Assembly (NCBI RefSeq): GCF_004359965.1
Contig: NZ_SMRQ01000015.1
Coordinates: 1 to 40,613 of the forward strand
Length of the DNA: 40,613 bases
Direction of reading: 5' to 3'
DNA from: Cognatilysobacter segetis
GTDB taxonomy: Bacteria > Pseudomonadota > Gammaproteobacteria > Xanthomonadales > Xanthomonadaceae
Positions within the stretch are counted from its first letter, which is position 1. Every line of letters starts with the position of its first letter. The translations under genes were made by a program, and so were the position numbers. The notes beneath the pieces were generated by a model, which saw nothing but the letters and a program-made list of their open reading frames with translations, was not told the origin of the DNA and did no database searches. Below are positions 34,111 through 40,613 of this stretch, one piece after another.

Positions 34111-34584
34111 TCAATCGCCGCGCCAGCGGTTGTCGTAGCCGTAGCGGTTGTCGTAACCGTAGCGGCCGTCGCGGTCGTAGCGCGGATCGTAGTACTGCGC
34201 CTTGCACTTGCCGTGCTTGTTGCACTTCACCTGTCGCTGCGGCTGGGCGTAATAGCCGTATGCGCGACCGTTCGGCGCGCCGCGCACGTAACCGGTGCGG
34301 TAACCGTTGTTGTAGCCGTTGTTGTAGCCGTTGTAACGGTTGTCCTGCACCACGCGGTAGTAGACCGGGCGACCGTAGGCGTCGCGGCCGACGACCAGCC
34401 GATCGTCCGCGCCGTAATCGCCATTGCGGTAGTACGGCTGGTTGCCGCGGAACACCACGTCGGCGATGTCGACGATCGCGCGGGTGAGGTCGTACGACTG
34501 GGCGTGCGCGGGGGCCGGCGCGAACGACGCGGCGCCGAACGCGGCGGCCAGGACAGCGGGAGCGAGCCAGCGGGAAAGGGCCAT
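34111..34584 (-). CDS. Secreted Tyr/Asn/Gly-rich repeat protein
   Basis: A 157-residue protein, function unknown. A signal peptide (1-29, ending AHAQ) is followed by DLTRAIVDIADVVFRGNQPYY, then a low-complexity region: (NGYN)-type repeats near the middle, and two exact RYGYDN copies near the end. CNKHGKCKAQYY holds two Cys. The composition suggests an extracellular or surface protein, without support for more. GAGGAGG precedes the chosen ATG; an extension to 34629 spoils the signal peptide. Confidence 0.72.
   Translation of the reverse strand: MALSRWLAPAVLAAAFGAASFAPAPAHAQSYDLTRAIVDIADVVFRGNQPYYRNGDYGADDRLVVGRDAYGRPVYYRVVQDNRYNGYNNGYNNGYRTGYVRGAPNGRAYGYYAQPQRQVKCNKHGKCKAQYYDPRYDRDGRYGYDNRYGYDNRWRGD
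34127..34180. repeat. 18-bp in-frame tandem repeat
   Basis: CGGTTGTCGTAGCCGTAG occurs at 34127-34144, again with one change at 34145-34162, and a third, more diverged copy follows to 34180. It encodes the RYGYDN repeats of the secreted protein. A separate 12-base GTTGTTGTAGCC repeat lies near 34305-34330. Confidence 0.8.
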
Positions 34585-34653
34585 GGAAACCTCCTCGACC
34601 CCGCACCATGCGGAGCACGCTGCGACCATGCGTCAGCCCGGGTGAACCGGTAT

Positions 34654-35403
34654 TTAACCCTTCGTCGACGCTTCAGTCGGCGTTGCGTGAACGCTCATCC
34701 CGCGTTCGATCGCGTCGAGCACGTCGTACAGCTCGACCGCATGGTCGATCGCATGCACGCGGCCCGGTGCGTCCGGCATGGCGTCGCGCTCGTGCACCCA
34801 CGTCAGGTGGTAGGGGATGTGCACGCCGATCCCGCCGAGCGCGACCACCGGCGCGACGTCCGACCGCAGCGAGTTGCCGACCATCGCGAACTCGGATGCC
34901 GCGATGCCGAACTCGCGCAGCAGCCGCGCGTAGGTGGCGGTGTCCTTCTCGCTGACGATCTCGATGCGCTGGAACAGGTCGGCCATGCCCGACTCGCGCA
35001 CCTTCGCTTCCTGGTGGAACAGGTCGCCCTTGGTGACGAGCACGACCGGCCAGCGCGACGCGACGCGCTCCACCGCCGCGCGGATGCCGGGCAGCAGCTC
35101 GACCGGGTGCTGCAGCATCGACTGCGCGAGCTGGACGATGCGGTGGATCGCCGCGGCGTCGATGCGCCCGGCCGTGATCTCGATCGCCGCCTCGATCATC
35201 GACAGCGCCATGCCCTTCACGCCGTAGCCGAACACCGCGAGGTTGCGCTTCTCGACCGCGTACAGCCGCGCGTGCAGCGCGTCGCCGCGCAGCTCGACGT
35301 ACGGCGACACGATCGATTCGAACGTCGCCTGCGCCTGCGCGAAATAGTCCTCGCTCCGCCACAGCGTGTCGTCGCCGTCGAAGCCGATCATCTTCAGTGC
35401 CAT
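34654..35403 (-). CDS. HAD-superfamily hydrolase
   Basis: A 249-residue haloacid dehalogenase-like phosphatase. Motif I is GFDGDDTLW (nucleophile Asp9, acid Asp11), motif II VVLVTKGD, motif III Lys in VSEKDTATY, and motif IV MVGNSLRSDVAPV. A helical cap lies between motifs I and II (about 20-95). The Thr-Lys variant in motif II is a little unusual. Substrate unknown. The ATG at 35403 comes six bases after CATACT, the leaderless geometry; an Arg-rich extension to 35502 is rejected. Confidence 0.85.
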   Translation of the reverse strand: MALKMIGFDGDDTLWRSEDYFAQAQATFESIVSPYVELRGDALHARLYAVEKRNLAVFGYGVKGMALSMIEAAIEITAGRIDAAAIHRIVQLAQSMLQHPVELLPGIRAAVERVASRWPVVLVTKGDLFHQEAKVRESGMADLFQRIEIVSEKDTATYARLLREFGIAASEFAMVGNSLRSDVAPVVALGGIGVHIPYHLTWVHERDAMPDAPGRVHAIDHAVELYDVLDAIERGMSVHATPTEASTKG

Positions 35404-35409
35404 GCGCGC

Positions 35410-35415
35410 AGTATG
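35410..35415 (-). promoter_or_regulatory. -10-like box before the second HAD gene
   Basis: CATACT on the reverse strand ends exactly six bases before the ATG at 35403. GTGCAA 19 bases further upstream is a poor -35. Confidence 0.4.
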
Positions 35416-35500
35416 CCGCGTCCCCTCACGCCTCTTGCACCGTTCGCGCGCCACGCTGCCGCTACGGCGAGGACGCCGCGCAACCGCCTTCGAGGACCCC

Positions 35501-36001
35501 ATGAAGATCCGACACGTCTACAGCACCACCGACCTCGACATGGCACGCGCCGCGATGAACGCCGCCCGCGAGGCGGGCGTCGGCGAGGAATGCGTCATGC
35601 TGGTCGCACGCTCGGACATCGAGCTCGACTCGATCCCCAACAGCCACAAGGAAGCCGACAGCGACTTCGTGCCCGGCGCGCTCAAGGGCATGGCCGCGGG
35701 CGCCGGCACCGGCCTGCTGCTCGGGCTGGCCGCCGTCGTGTTCACGCCGCTCGGGCTGACGCTCGCCGGTGCCGGCATCGCCGCGCTCGCGGGCGCGGGC
35801 ATCGGCGGTTTCGCTTCATCGTTGTTCGGCTCCGCGCTGCCCGACCCGGTGCGGCAGAAGTTCCACGACGAGATCGCGGCCGGCCGCATCCTGGTGGTGA
35901 TCGACTGCAACGACGACGTCGCGCGCGTCGCCGGGCCGGCCATCGAGGCGACCGGGGCCACGCACCTGCCGTTCGAACACGCCACCAGCGCGCTGCGCTG
36001 A
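35501..36001 (+). CDS. Glycine-zipper membrane protein (DUF1269-like?)
   Basis: A 166-residue protein with an N-terminal soluble part (MKIRHVYSTTDLDMARAAMNAA, resembling flavodoxin-like or stress-protein GSP17M starts), two adjacent Gly/Ala-rich helices (about 66-108, GLLLGLAAVVFTPLGLTLAG then GIAALAGAGIGGF) and a C-terminal ILVVIDCNDD segment. This soluble-membrane-soluble plan resembles DUF1269-type proteins, but I am not sure of the family. GAGGA precedes the ATG by about five bases. It is divergent from the HAD gene. Confidence 0.7.
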   Translation: MKIRHVYSTTDLDMARAAMNAAREAGVGEECVMLVARSDIELDSIPNSHKEADSDFVPGALKGMAAGAGTGLLLGLAAVVFTPLGLTLAGAGIAALAGAGIGGFASSLFGSALPDPVRQKFHDEIAAGRILVVIDCNDDVARVAGPAIEATGATHLPFEHATSALR

Positions 36002-36103
36002 TCAGCCGCTGCAGGCGCGCAGGCCGAGGTTGAGCAGGATCGTCAGCACGACGGAAATGATCAGGCTCGGCAGGCAGCCGGCGAGGCGGACGCGGGCGGG
36101 CAT
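36002..36103 (-). CDS. 33-residue single-pass membrane peptide
   Basis: A 33-residue frame: a short basic N-terminus (MPARVRLAG), Cys-Leu-Pro, then one TM helix ([18 protein letters not shown]) and an end CSG. Basic-in topology is expected. I recall similar short proteins in Xanthomonadaceae but cannot confirm. The frame remains open upstream over the glycosylase start, so the true start is uncertain; no clear Shine-Dalgarno is seen. Its stop abuts the end of the convergent glycine-zipper gene. Confidence 0.5.
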   Translation of the reverse strand: MPARVRLAGCLPSLIISVVLTILLNLGLRACSG

Positions 36104-36148
36104 GGGCACCGGGATGGCGGGACGGCAGTCGATCCTGGGCGGGTCGCG

Positions 36149-36751
36149 GTGAGTGCGCCGTCGCGGCCCCGCGGTCGCACCCTGCCGCGCGCGTTCTATC
36201 GCCGCGATCCGCGCATCGTCGCGGTCGAACTGCTCAACAAGGTACTGGTGCGCGACGACGGCCGCCGCGGACGCATCGTCGAGACCGAGGCCTACTGCGG
36301 CGCGGACGACGCCGCGGCGCACAGCTACCGCGGCCCGACGCCGCGCACCGCGACGATGTTCGGGCCGCCGGGGCGGCTGTATGTCTACTTCACCTACGGC
36401 ATGCACTGGTGCTGCAACCCCGTCTGCGGCGAGGCGGGCGAGGGCGTGGCCGTGCTGCTGCGCGCGCTCGAGCCGATCGGCGGCCTGGCGCTGATGCGGG
36501 CCGCGCGGCCCGCCGCCTCCGCCGACCGCGACCTCTGCCGGGGCCCCGCGCGGCTCTGCGCCGCGTTCGGGATTGACGGCGAGGACGACGGCCTGGACCT
36601 GACCGTCGCGGCCGGCCGCCTGCGCATCGTGGACGACGGCGTGCCGCCGCCGGCGCAGCCCGTGGTGGCCACGCGCGGGGGGATTTCACGCGCGGTCGAG
36701 GCGCCGTGGCGCTGGTATGTTCCCGGCAGCCCCTTCGTGTCCAGGTCATGA
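36149..36751 (+). CDS. 3-methyladenine DNA glycosylase (AAG/MPG type)
   Basis: A 200-residue base-excision enzyme of the AAG/MPG fold that removes alkylated purines. [11 protein letters not shown], the catalytic Glu in [47 protein letters not shown] and [14 protein letters not shown] are diagnostic. The GTG start at 36149 fits the family N-terminus; an ATG is not available near it. Together with the Ada-like protein it gives the window two alkylation-repair activities, though they are 18 kb apart. Confidence 0.92.
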   Translation: MSAPSRPRGRTLPRAFYRRDPRIVAVELLNKVLVRDDGRRGRIVETEAYCGADDAAAHSYRGPTPRTATMFGPPGRLYVYFTYGMHWCCNPVCGEAGEGVAVLLRALEPIGGLALMRAARPAASADRDLCRGPARLCAAFGIDGEDDGLDLTVAAGRLRIVDDGVPPPAQPVVATRGGISRAVEAPWRWYVPGSPFVSRS

Positions 36752-36770
36752 ACGATTGCGGCGCCGGGAT

Positions 36771-36797
36771 TCAAGCTGGTCGGAGTACGCCCGTTAA
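36771..36797 (+). promoter_or_regulatory. Sigma-28 (FliA)-type promoter of the GGDEF-EAL gene
   Basis: TCAAG (36771-36775), 14 bases and CCCGTTAA (36790-36797) match the FliA layout TAAAG-N14-GCCGATAA. The -10 lies inside a dyad, ACGCC-N7-GGCGT (36787-36803). Transcription would start near 36805, about 97 bases before the GTG. Confidence 0.5.
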
Positions 36798-36811
36798 CGG
36801 CGTAGGGAGGG

Positions 36812-36828
36812 CCCGCCTCCCGGGCGGG
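36812..36828 (+). other. GC hairpin in the GGDEF-EAL leader
   Basis: CCCGCC-N5-GGCGGG forms a six-pair stem in the proposed 5' leader, between the promoter and the Shine-Dalgarno. No T-run follows, so it is not a terminator. Confidence 0.35.
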
Positions 36829-36889
36829 GCACGCGCGGCGAAGGCGGCCGGAGATGGACACGATGGGAACGGCGGTGGGTGCGATCAGG

Positions 36890-36897
36890 AAGGAGGG
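36890..36897 (+). promoter_or_regulatory. Strong Shine-Dalgarno deciding the GGDEF-EAL start
   Basis: AAGGAGGG four bases before the GTG at 36902 is the best ribosome site of this region. The ATGs at 36854 and 36863 lack one of similar quality. Confidence 0.6.
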
Positions 36898-36901
36898 CGA
36901 G

Positions 36902-39796
36902 GTGGCTGAGGCCTGGCAGGTCGGGCATGCGCTCGGCCGCCTGCTGGACGCCGCCGGCGTGCCGGACTTCGCGCAGCGCGTCGCCGCCTATTTCGAGGGC
37001 GAGGGCTTCGGGCACCCGCTCGCGCTCTGGTGCATCGGGCCGGGCGATCCGCAGGTGCACGACCCGGCGCGCCTGCGCGAGCACGACGTCGCCACCGCGC
37101 TGCGCGCCCGTGCGACCCACGGCTGGGCCACCGACGGCACCACCGGCCGCGTATCCGCCTGCATCGAGGTGCAGGACAACGGCGACAGCATCGGCATCGT
37201 CGTCGACGGCCCGCAGCACGTGCGCCAGCAGCTGCGCGCGCACTGCGACCTGCTGGCGCCGATCGCGCGCGCGGTGTTCGAGAAGAACCGCCTGACCGAA
37301 TCGATGCGGGCGCTCGAGCGCTCGGAGCAGCTGCAGTCGGCGCTGTTCCAGATCGCCGACATGGCGAGCTCGGAGATGGACCTCGAGGACATGCTGCGCG
37401 AGCTGCACGCGATCGTCGGCCGCTTCATGTACGCCGAGAACTTCTACATCGCGCTGTACGACGAGCAGAAGGACGCGATCCGCTTCATCTACCTGGTCGA
37501 CACCGAGGACGACATCGTGCGTCCGCCGAACGAGTTCATCCCGATGTCGGTGATGGACCGCGGCCTGACCTGGTACGTGATCCGCGACAAGCGCCCGCTG
37601 ATGGGCTCGATGGAGCAGATCCGCGAGCAGATCTCCGGGCCGATGCGCGACATCGGTGCCGATTCGCTGGACTGGATGGGCGTGCCGATCATGGTCGGCA
37701 CGACGGTGCGCGGCGTGCTGGTGGTGCAGAGCTACGTCGAGCGCCCGCGCTTCACCCAGGCCGACCAGGCGCTGCTGACCTACGTCGGCAGCCACATCCT
37801 CACCGCGCTCGACCGCAAGCTGCAGCAGGAAGAGCTCGAGCGCCGCGTCGAGGAGCGCACGCAGGCGCTGACGCTGGAGATCCAGGAGCGCCAGCGCAGC
37901 GTGCGCATCCAGGAAACGCTCTACCGCATCGCCGAGCTCTCGCACACCGCCACCAATCTCGACGAGTTCTATGCCGCGGTGCACCGCATCGTCGGCGAGT
38001 TCCTCGATGCGCGGAACTTCTACATCGCGCTGCTCTCCGACGACGGCAGCACCGTGCACTTCCCGTATTTCGTCGACCAGTCCGGCAACCGCGCCGAGAG
38101 CCGCCCGGTCGGGCGCGGCATCTCCGAATACGCGATGCGCCAGGGCAAGCCGCTGCTGCTCGACATGACCGATCCGGACACCCTGCAGCACATCCGCGAG
38201 CTGCAGCAGCGCGGCGAGCTGCGCGCGATCGGCAAGGAATCGGTGGCGTGGCTCGGCGTGCCGCTGGTGCTGGGCGACCGCGTGATGGGCCTGCTCGCGG
38301 TGCAGAGCTACACGGCGGGCGTCGGCTACAGCGCGCGCGACCGCGAGCTGCTCACCTTCATCAGCTACCAGATCGCGAACGGTCTGGAGCGCCAGCGCGC
38401 GGCCGCCGAACTCAAGAACGCGTACCTCGACCTCGAGCAGCGCGTGGCCGAGCGCACCGTGGAGCTGTCCGAGCAGATCGAGGTGCGCGAGCAGATCGAA
38501 CAGCGGCTCAAGCACGAGGTACTGCACGACTCGCTCACCGGCCTGCCCAATCGTGCCTACCTGCGTGACCAGCTGGTGCGCGCGCTCGCCCATCGCGAAC
38601 GCGATCCGCACTACCGGTTCGCCGTGCTGTTCATGGACCTCGACCGGTTCAAGGTCATCAACGATTCGGTCGGCCACCTGGTGGGCGACGCGCTGCTCAA
38701 GGAAGTCGCGCGGCGCTTCGCGCGCTGCGTGCGCGGCGGACGCGACATGGTCGCGCGGCTGGGCGGCGACGAGTTCGCGATCCTGATGGAAGTCGATTCG
38801 CCCGAGTCCGCCATGCGGATGGGCCATCGCGTGATCGAGGCGCTCAAGGAGCCCGTGCGCGTGGAGAGCAAGGAGCTCTTTACCGGCGTCAGCGTCGGCA
38901 TCACGCTGAGCAGCCCGCATTACACGTCGCCCGAGGACCTGCTGCGCGACGCCGACATCGCGATGTACCGCGCCAAGGCCGGCGGGCGCCACCGCATCGA
39001 GGTGTTCGACGAGCAGCTGCACGAGCAGGCGCTGCAGTTGCTGGAAGTCGAGAGCGACCTGCGCCGCGCCATCACGCGCCAGGAATTCGAGCCGTATTTC
39101 CAGCCGATCGTGCGGCTGGTGGACGGCGCGGTGGTCGGCTACGAGGCGCTGATCCGCTGGAACCATCCCGAGCGCGGCGTGCTCGCGCCGGGCGCGTTCC
39201 TGCACGTCGCCGATGCGAGCGGCAGCATGGAAGCCATCGACTGGCAGATGTTCGACCGCGCGCTCGACTGCATTCCCGGGCTGCTGCAGCCGGGCCAGTA
39301 CGTGAACCTGAACTTCTCGCCGCGCCATTTCCGCTCGCAGGAGCTCGACGAGCGCTTCCTGCGGCTGGTGGCCGACAAGGGCGTGGACCCGTCGCAGGTG
39401 CGCATCGAGGTCACCGAGGGCGCGCTGCTGGAAAACCCCGAACAGATCGGGCAGGTGTTCAACCGCCTGCGCGAGAACGGCGTGCTGATCGCGCTCGACG
39501 ACTTCGGCACCGGCTATTCGTCGCTGAGCTACCTGCACCGCTTCAAGCTGCACACGGTGAAGATCGACCGCTCCTTCATCAGCGACCTGCAGATCGAAGA
39601 GGAAGGCGGCAGCACGGCGGTGGTGCGGGCGATCCTCGCGCTGTCGCGTGCGCAGCGGCTCGAGGTGGTGGCCGAGGGCATCGAGACCGAGGCGCAGCGC
39701 CGCGCGCTGATGACGCTCGGCTGCGAACTGGGCCAGGGCTACTACTTCGCGAAGCCCGCGTCGCTCGGGTCCATCCTCGCCTCGCGGGGCCAGTGA
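36902..39796 (+). CDS. GAF-GAF-GGDEF-EAL cyclic-di-GMP enzyme
   Basis: A 964-residue cytosolic protein without TM helices: an N-terminal region (1-155), GAF1 (about 159-301), a coiled coil (KLQQEELERRVEERTQAL), GAF2 (about 352-496), a second coiled coil, GGDEF (about 541-700) and EAL (about 719-960). The GGDEF motif is intact (RLGGDEFAIL, residue ~621). The EAL domain is intact too: EAL, NLNFSPRHF, VTEGALLE, DDFGTGYSSL, VKIDRSF and VAEGIET. It could thus make and break c-di-GMP, with the GAF pair as ligand sensor. FliA-type control is suggested upstream. Starts at 36854 or 36863 would add 13-16 residues. Its 3' end overlaps the next gene on the other strand by 55 bases. Confidence 0.93.
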   Translation: MAEAWQVGHALGRLLDAAGVPDFAQRVAAYFEGEGFGHPLALWCIGPGDPQVHDPARLREHDVATALRARATHGWATDGTTGRVSACIEVQDNGDSIGIVVDGPQHVRQQLRAHCDLLAPIARAVFEKNRLTESMRALERSEQLQSALFQIADMASSEMDLEDMLRELHAIVGRFMYAENFYIALYDEQKDAIRFIYLVDTEDDIVRPPNEFIPMSVMDRGLTWYVIRDKRPLMGSMEQIREQISGPMRDIGADSLDWMGVPIMVGTTVRGVLVVQSYVERPRFTQADQALLTYVGSHILTALDRKLQQEELERRVEERTQALTLEIQERQRSVRIQETLYRIAELSHTATNLDEFYAAVHRIVGEFLDARNFYIALLSDDGSTVHFPYFVDQSGNRAESRPVGRGISEYAMRQGKPLLLDMTDPDTLQHIRELQQRGELRAIGKESVAWLGVPLVLGDRVMGLLAVQSYTAGVGYSARDRELLTFISYQIANGLERQRAAAELKNAYLDLEQRVAERTVELSEQIEVREQIEQRLKHEVLHDSLTGLPNRAYLRDQLVRALAHRERDPHYRFAVLFMDLDRFKVINDSVGHLVGDALLKEVARRFARCVRGGRDMVARLGGDEFAILMEVDSPESAMRMGHRVIEALKEPVRVESKELFTGVSVGITLSSPHYTSPEDLLRDADIAMYRAKAGGRHRIEVFDEQLHEQALQLLEVESDLRRAITRQEFEPYFQPIVRLVDGAVVGYEALIRWNHPERGVLAPGAFLHVADASGSMEAIDWQMFDRALDCIPGLLQPGQYVNLNFSPRHFRSQELDERFLRLVADKGVDPSQVRIEVTEGALLENPEQIGQVFNRLRENGVLIALDDFGTGYSSLSYLHRFKLHTVKIDRSFISDLQIEEEGGSTAVVRAILALSRAQRLEVVAEGIETEAQRRALMTLGCELGQGYYFAKPASLGSILASRGQ

Positions 39797-40266
39797 AGCG
39801 CCCGGCAGGCGCGCACCACCCGGACGAGCGCCTCGCCCGGCGAACCGGTGGCGAGGGTGCGCCCGCCGGCCGACACCGCGAAGCGGCGCGCGACCAGCAT
39901 GCGATCGAGGATCGGCGCGTCCAGCGCGATGCGTGAGGACAACGCACGGTCGGCGCCGCGCGCGACCGGGTAGTCCATGCCGGTGCCGTCGGCGAGGAGG
40001 GTGACCTGGCCGTCGCCGGGAACCACCTGCGCCGGGGCGATGCGCAGGTCCAGGACCGGATCGCCGGGGTCGCACCGCAGCCAGACCCGCGGTTCCCCGT
40101 CGCGCGCCGTCCAGACCGCCTGGGCGCGGATGCCACTGCCCCGCAGCTGCCAGCGCCCGTCCGCGGCGACGGCCGCCGCCGCCGGGGTGCCGGCCGCCGC
40201 CAGCCCGGCCGCCAGCGCGGCGACGGCGATCAGGGCGGCAGGCTCATAACGTGACGGGCTTCTCAT
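39742..40266 (-). CDS. Secreted protein of unknown function
   Basis: A 174-residue protein I do not recognise. A signal peptide (about 10-35, Ala-rich, ending near PAAAAVAA) precedes a beta-rich domain: WQLRGSGIRAQAVWTARDGEPRVWLRC, DLRIAPAQVVPGDGQVTLLADG, and FAVSAGGRTLATGSPGEALVRVVRAC. Two Cys about 90 residues apart could pair. Similar 'invasion-associated locus'-like small exported domains have this look, but I cannot assign one. The last 18 codons lie over the EAL gene end. The N-terminal half is well formed, which supports a real gene. Confidence 0.62.
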   Translation of the reverse strand: MRSPSRYEPAALIAVAALAAGLAAAGTPAAAAVAADGRWQLRGSGIRAQAVWTARDGEPRVWLRCDPGDPVLDLRIAPAQVVPGDGQVTLLADGTGMDYPVARGADRALSSRIALDAPILDRMLVARRFAVSAGGRTLATGSPGEALVRVVRACRALHWPREARMDPSDAGFAK

Positions 40267-40402
40267 TTACATGCGACCGTAGCGCGCCCACGTTAAGAGC
40301 GCGCGGTCGTCCGACGGGCGGCGTTATCCGCGCCGTCACTCCCCCATGGCCCCTCGCTAACGGCCGTCCGCGGAGCATCGAAGGCCGACAACGGAGGCCA
40401 CG

Positions 40403-40613
40403 ATGGGCACCAACATCCACGAGAAGCACCTGCGCGATTCCGGCCATTCCAACCCGCCGCCCGGTCCCGACAAGCTCGGCGGCGGCACCCATGCGCTGCG
40501 CGCCGGCAAGGACGGCCCGACCCAGCGGAAGTCGGTCCAGCCCAAGGAACCGCCCACGCGCGACGAGGGCCGCGACGACCGCCGCAGCGGCAGCGACAGC
40601 CACCGCGGCCGGA
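40403..40613 (+). CDS. Charged, probably disordered protein (incomplete at window end)
   Basis: An open frame of 70 codons running off the right edge: MGTNIHEKHLRDSGHSNPPP, then GPDKLGGGTHALRAG and a Lys/Arg/Asp/Ser-rich tail. GGAGG lies five to ten bases before the ATG, which is a strong Shine-Dalgarno. The composition is hydrophilic, without a signal peptide or TM helix, and suggests disorder, as in small stress-related proteins. No family is recognised. Confidence 0.6.
   Translation, partial: MGTNIHEKHLRDSGHSNPPPGPDKLGGGTHALRAGKDGPTQRKSVQPKEPPTRDEGRDDRRSGSDSHRGR

Noticed and set aside
36794..40075. 1093-codon open frame on the - strand
   Set aside because: Antisense shadow of the intact GGDEF-EAL gene; composition is His/Arg/Ala-rich and shows no domain.
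40350..40370. TAACGGCCGT motif shared with position ~17305
   Set aside because: Short GC-rich match without a partner element; likely chance.

Overview
The window is very GC-rich (roughly 70 percent by eye), densely coding chromosome from a gammaproteobacterium of the Xanthomonadaceae/Lysobacteraceae (Lysobacter, Luteimonas or a close relative). This placement rests on protein sequences and local gene orders recalled for that family (lipA-lipB-ybeD, mltB-rlpA-dacC, tsaD divergent from rpsU, folK-folB), not on a search. I see no tRNA, rRNA, CRISPR array, insertion sequence, phage gene or toxin-antitoxin pair. The window looks like core genome with a few accessory touches.

Layout. 1-425: a gene-free stretch holding a degenerate ~21-bp tandem repeat. 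426-2353: dusA coupled to an amidinotransferase-like gene. 2465-5202: a small secreted protein, then phoP and phoQ. 5238-7333: a HAD phosphatase coupled to an M17 aminopeptidase. 7370-16214: two divergent transporter operons around a dyad-containing promoter region. The left arm is ABC ATPase, permease, DesK-like kinase and DesR-like regulator. The right arm is a MacA-like adaptor, a DUF7010-like membrane protein, a MacB/LolD-type ATPase and two FtsX-like permeases. 16221-18553: an EamA/YedA exporter, a small protein with a kinase-like H-box, and an AraC-MGMT (Ada-like) repair protein. 18612-20780: the tail-specific protease Prc. 21072-23195: lipA, lipB, ybeD. 23292-28065: a CsgG-like protein, then the peptidoglycan genes dacC, rlpA, mltB. 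28122-30959: VanZ-like gene, MidA-like methyltransferase, pteridine reductase and a STAS-like protein. 30956-33271: folK, folB, tsaD and rpsU. 33423-36751: two secreted hypothetical proteins, a HAD hydrolase, a glycine-zipper membrane protein, a 33-residue membrane peptide and an AAG-type glycosylase. 36902-40613: a GAF-GAF-GGDEF-EAL c-di-GMP protein, a secreted protein and an incomplete charged gene at the right edge.

How the parts connect. Most of the window serves the cell envelope and stress: PhoPQ, lipoate synthesis, peptidoglycan turnover, an envelope-stress-like double ABC module, Prc, a CsgG-like protein and a c-di-GMP enzyme. Translation and cofactor genes (dusA, tsaD, rpsU, folB, folK) are mixed in. 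Coupling by ATGA or GTGA overlaps is frequent.

The most interesting signals are four. (1) The palindromic 21-bp repeat upstream of dusA. (2) Five genes whose start codon lies exactly 6 nt after a -10-like hexamer, suggesting leaderless mRNAs. (3) The paired ABC modules sharing one regulator and one set of TGAC half-sites. (4) A sigma-28-type promoter in front of the c-di-GMP gene. All function calls are by recognition of sequence, without database searches.
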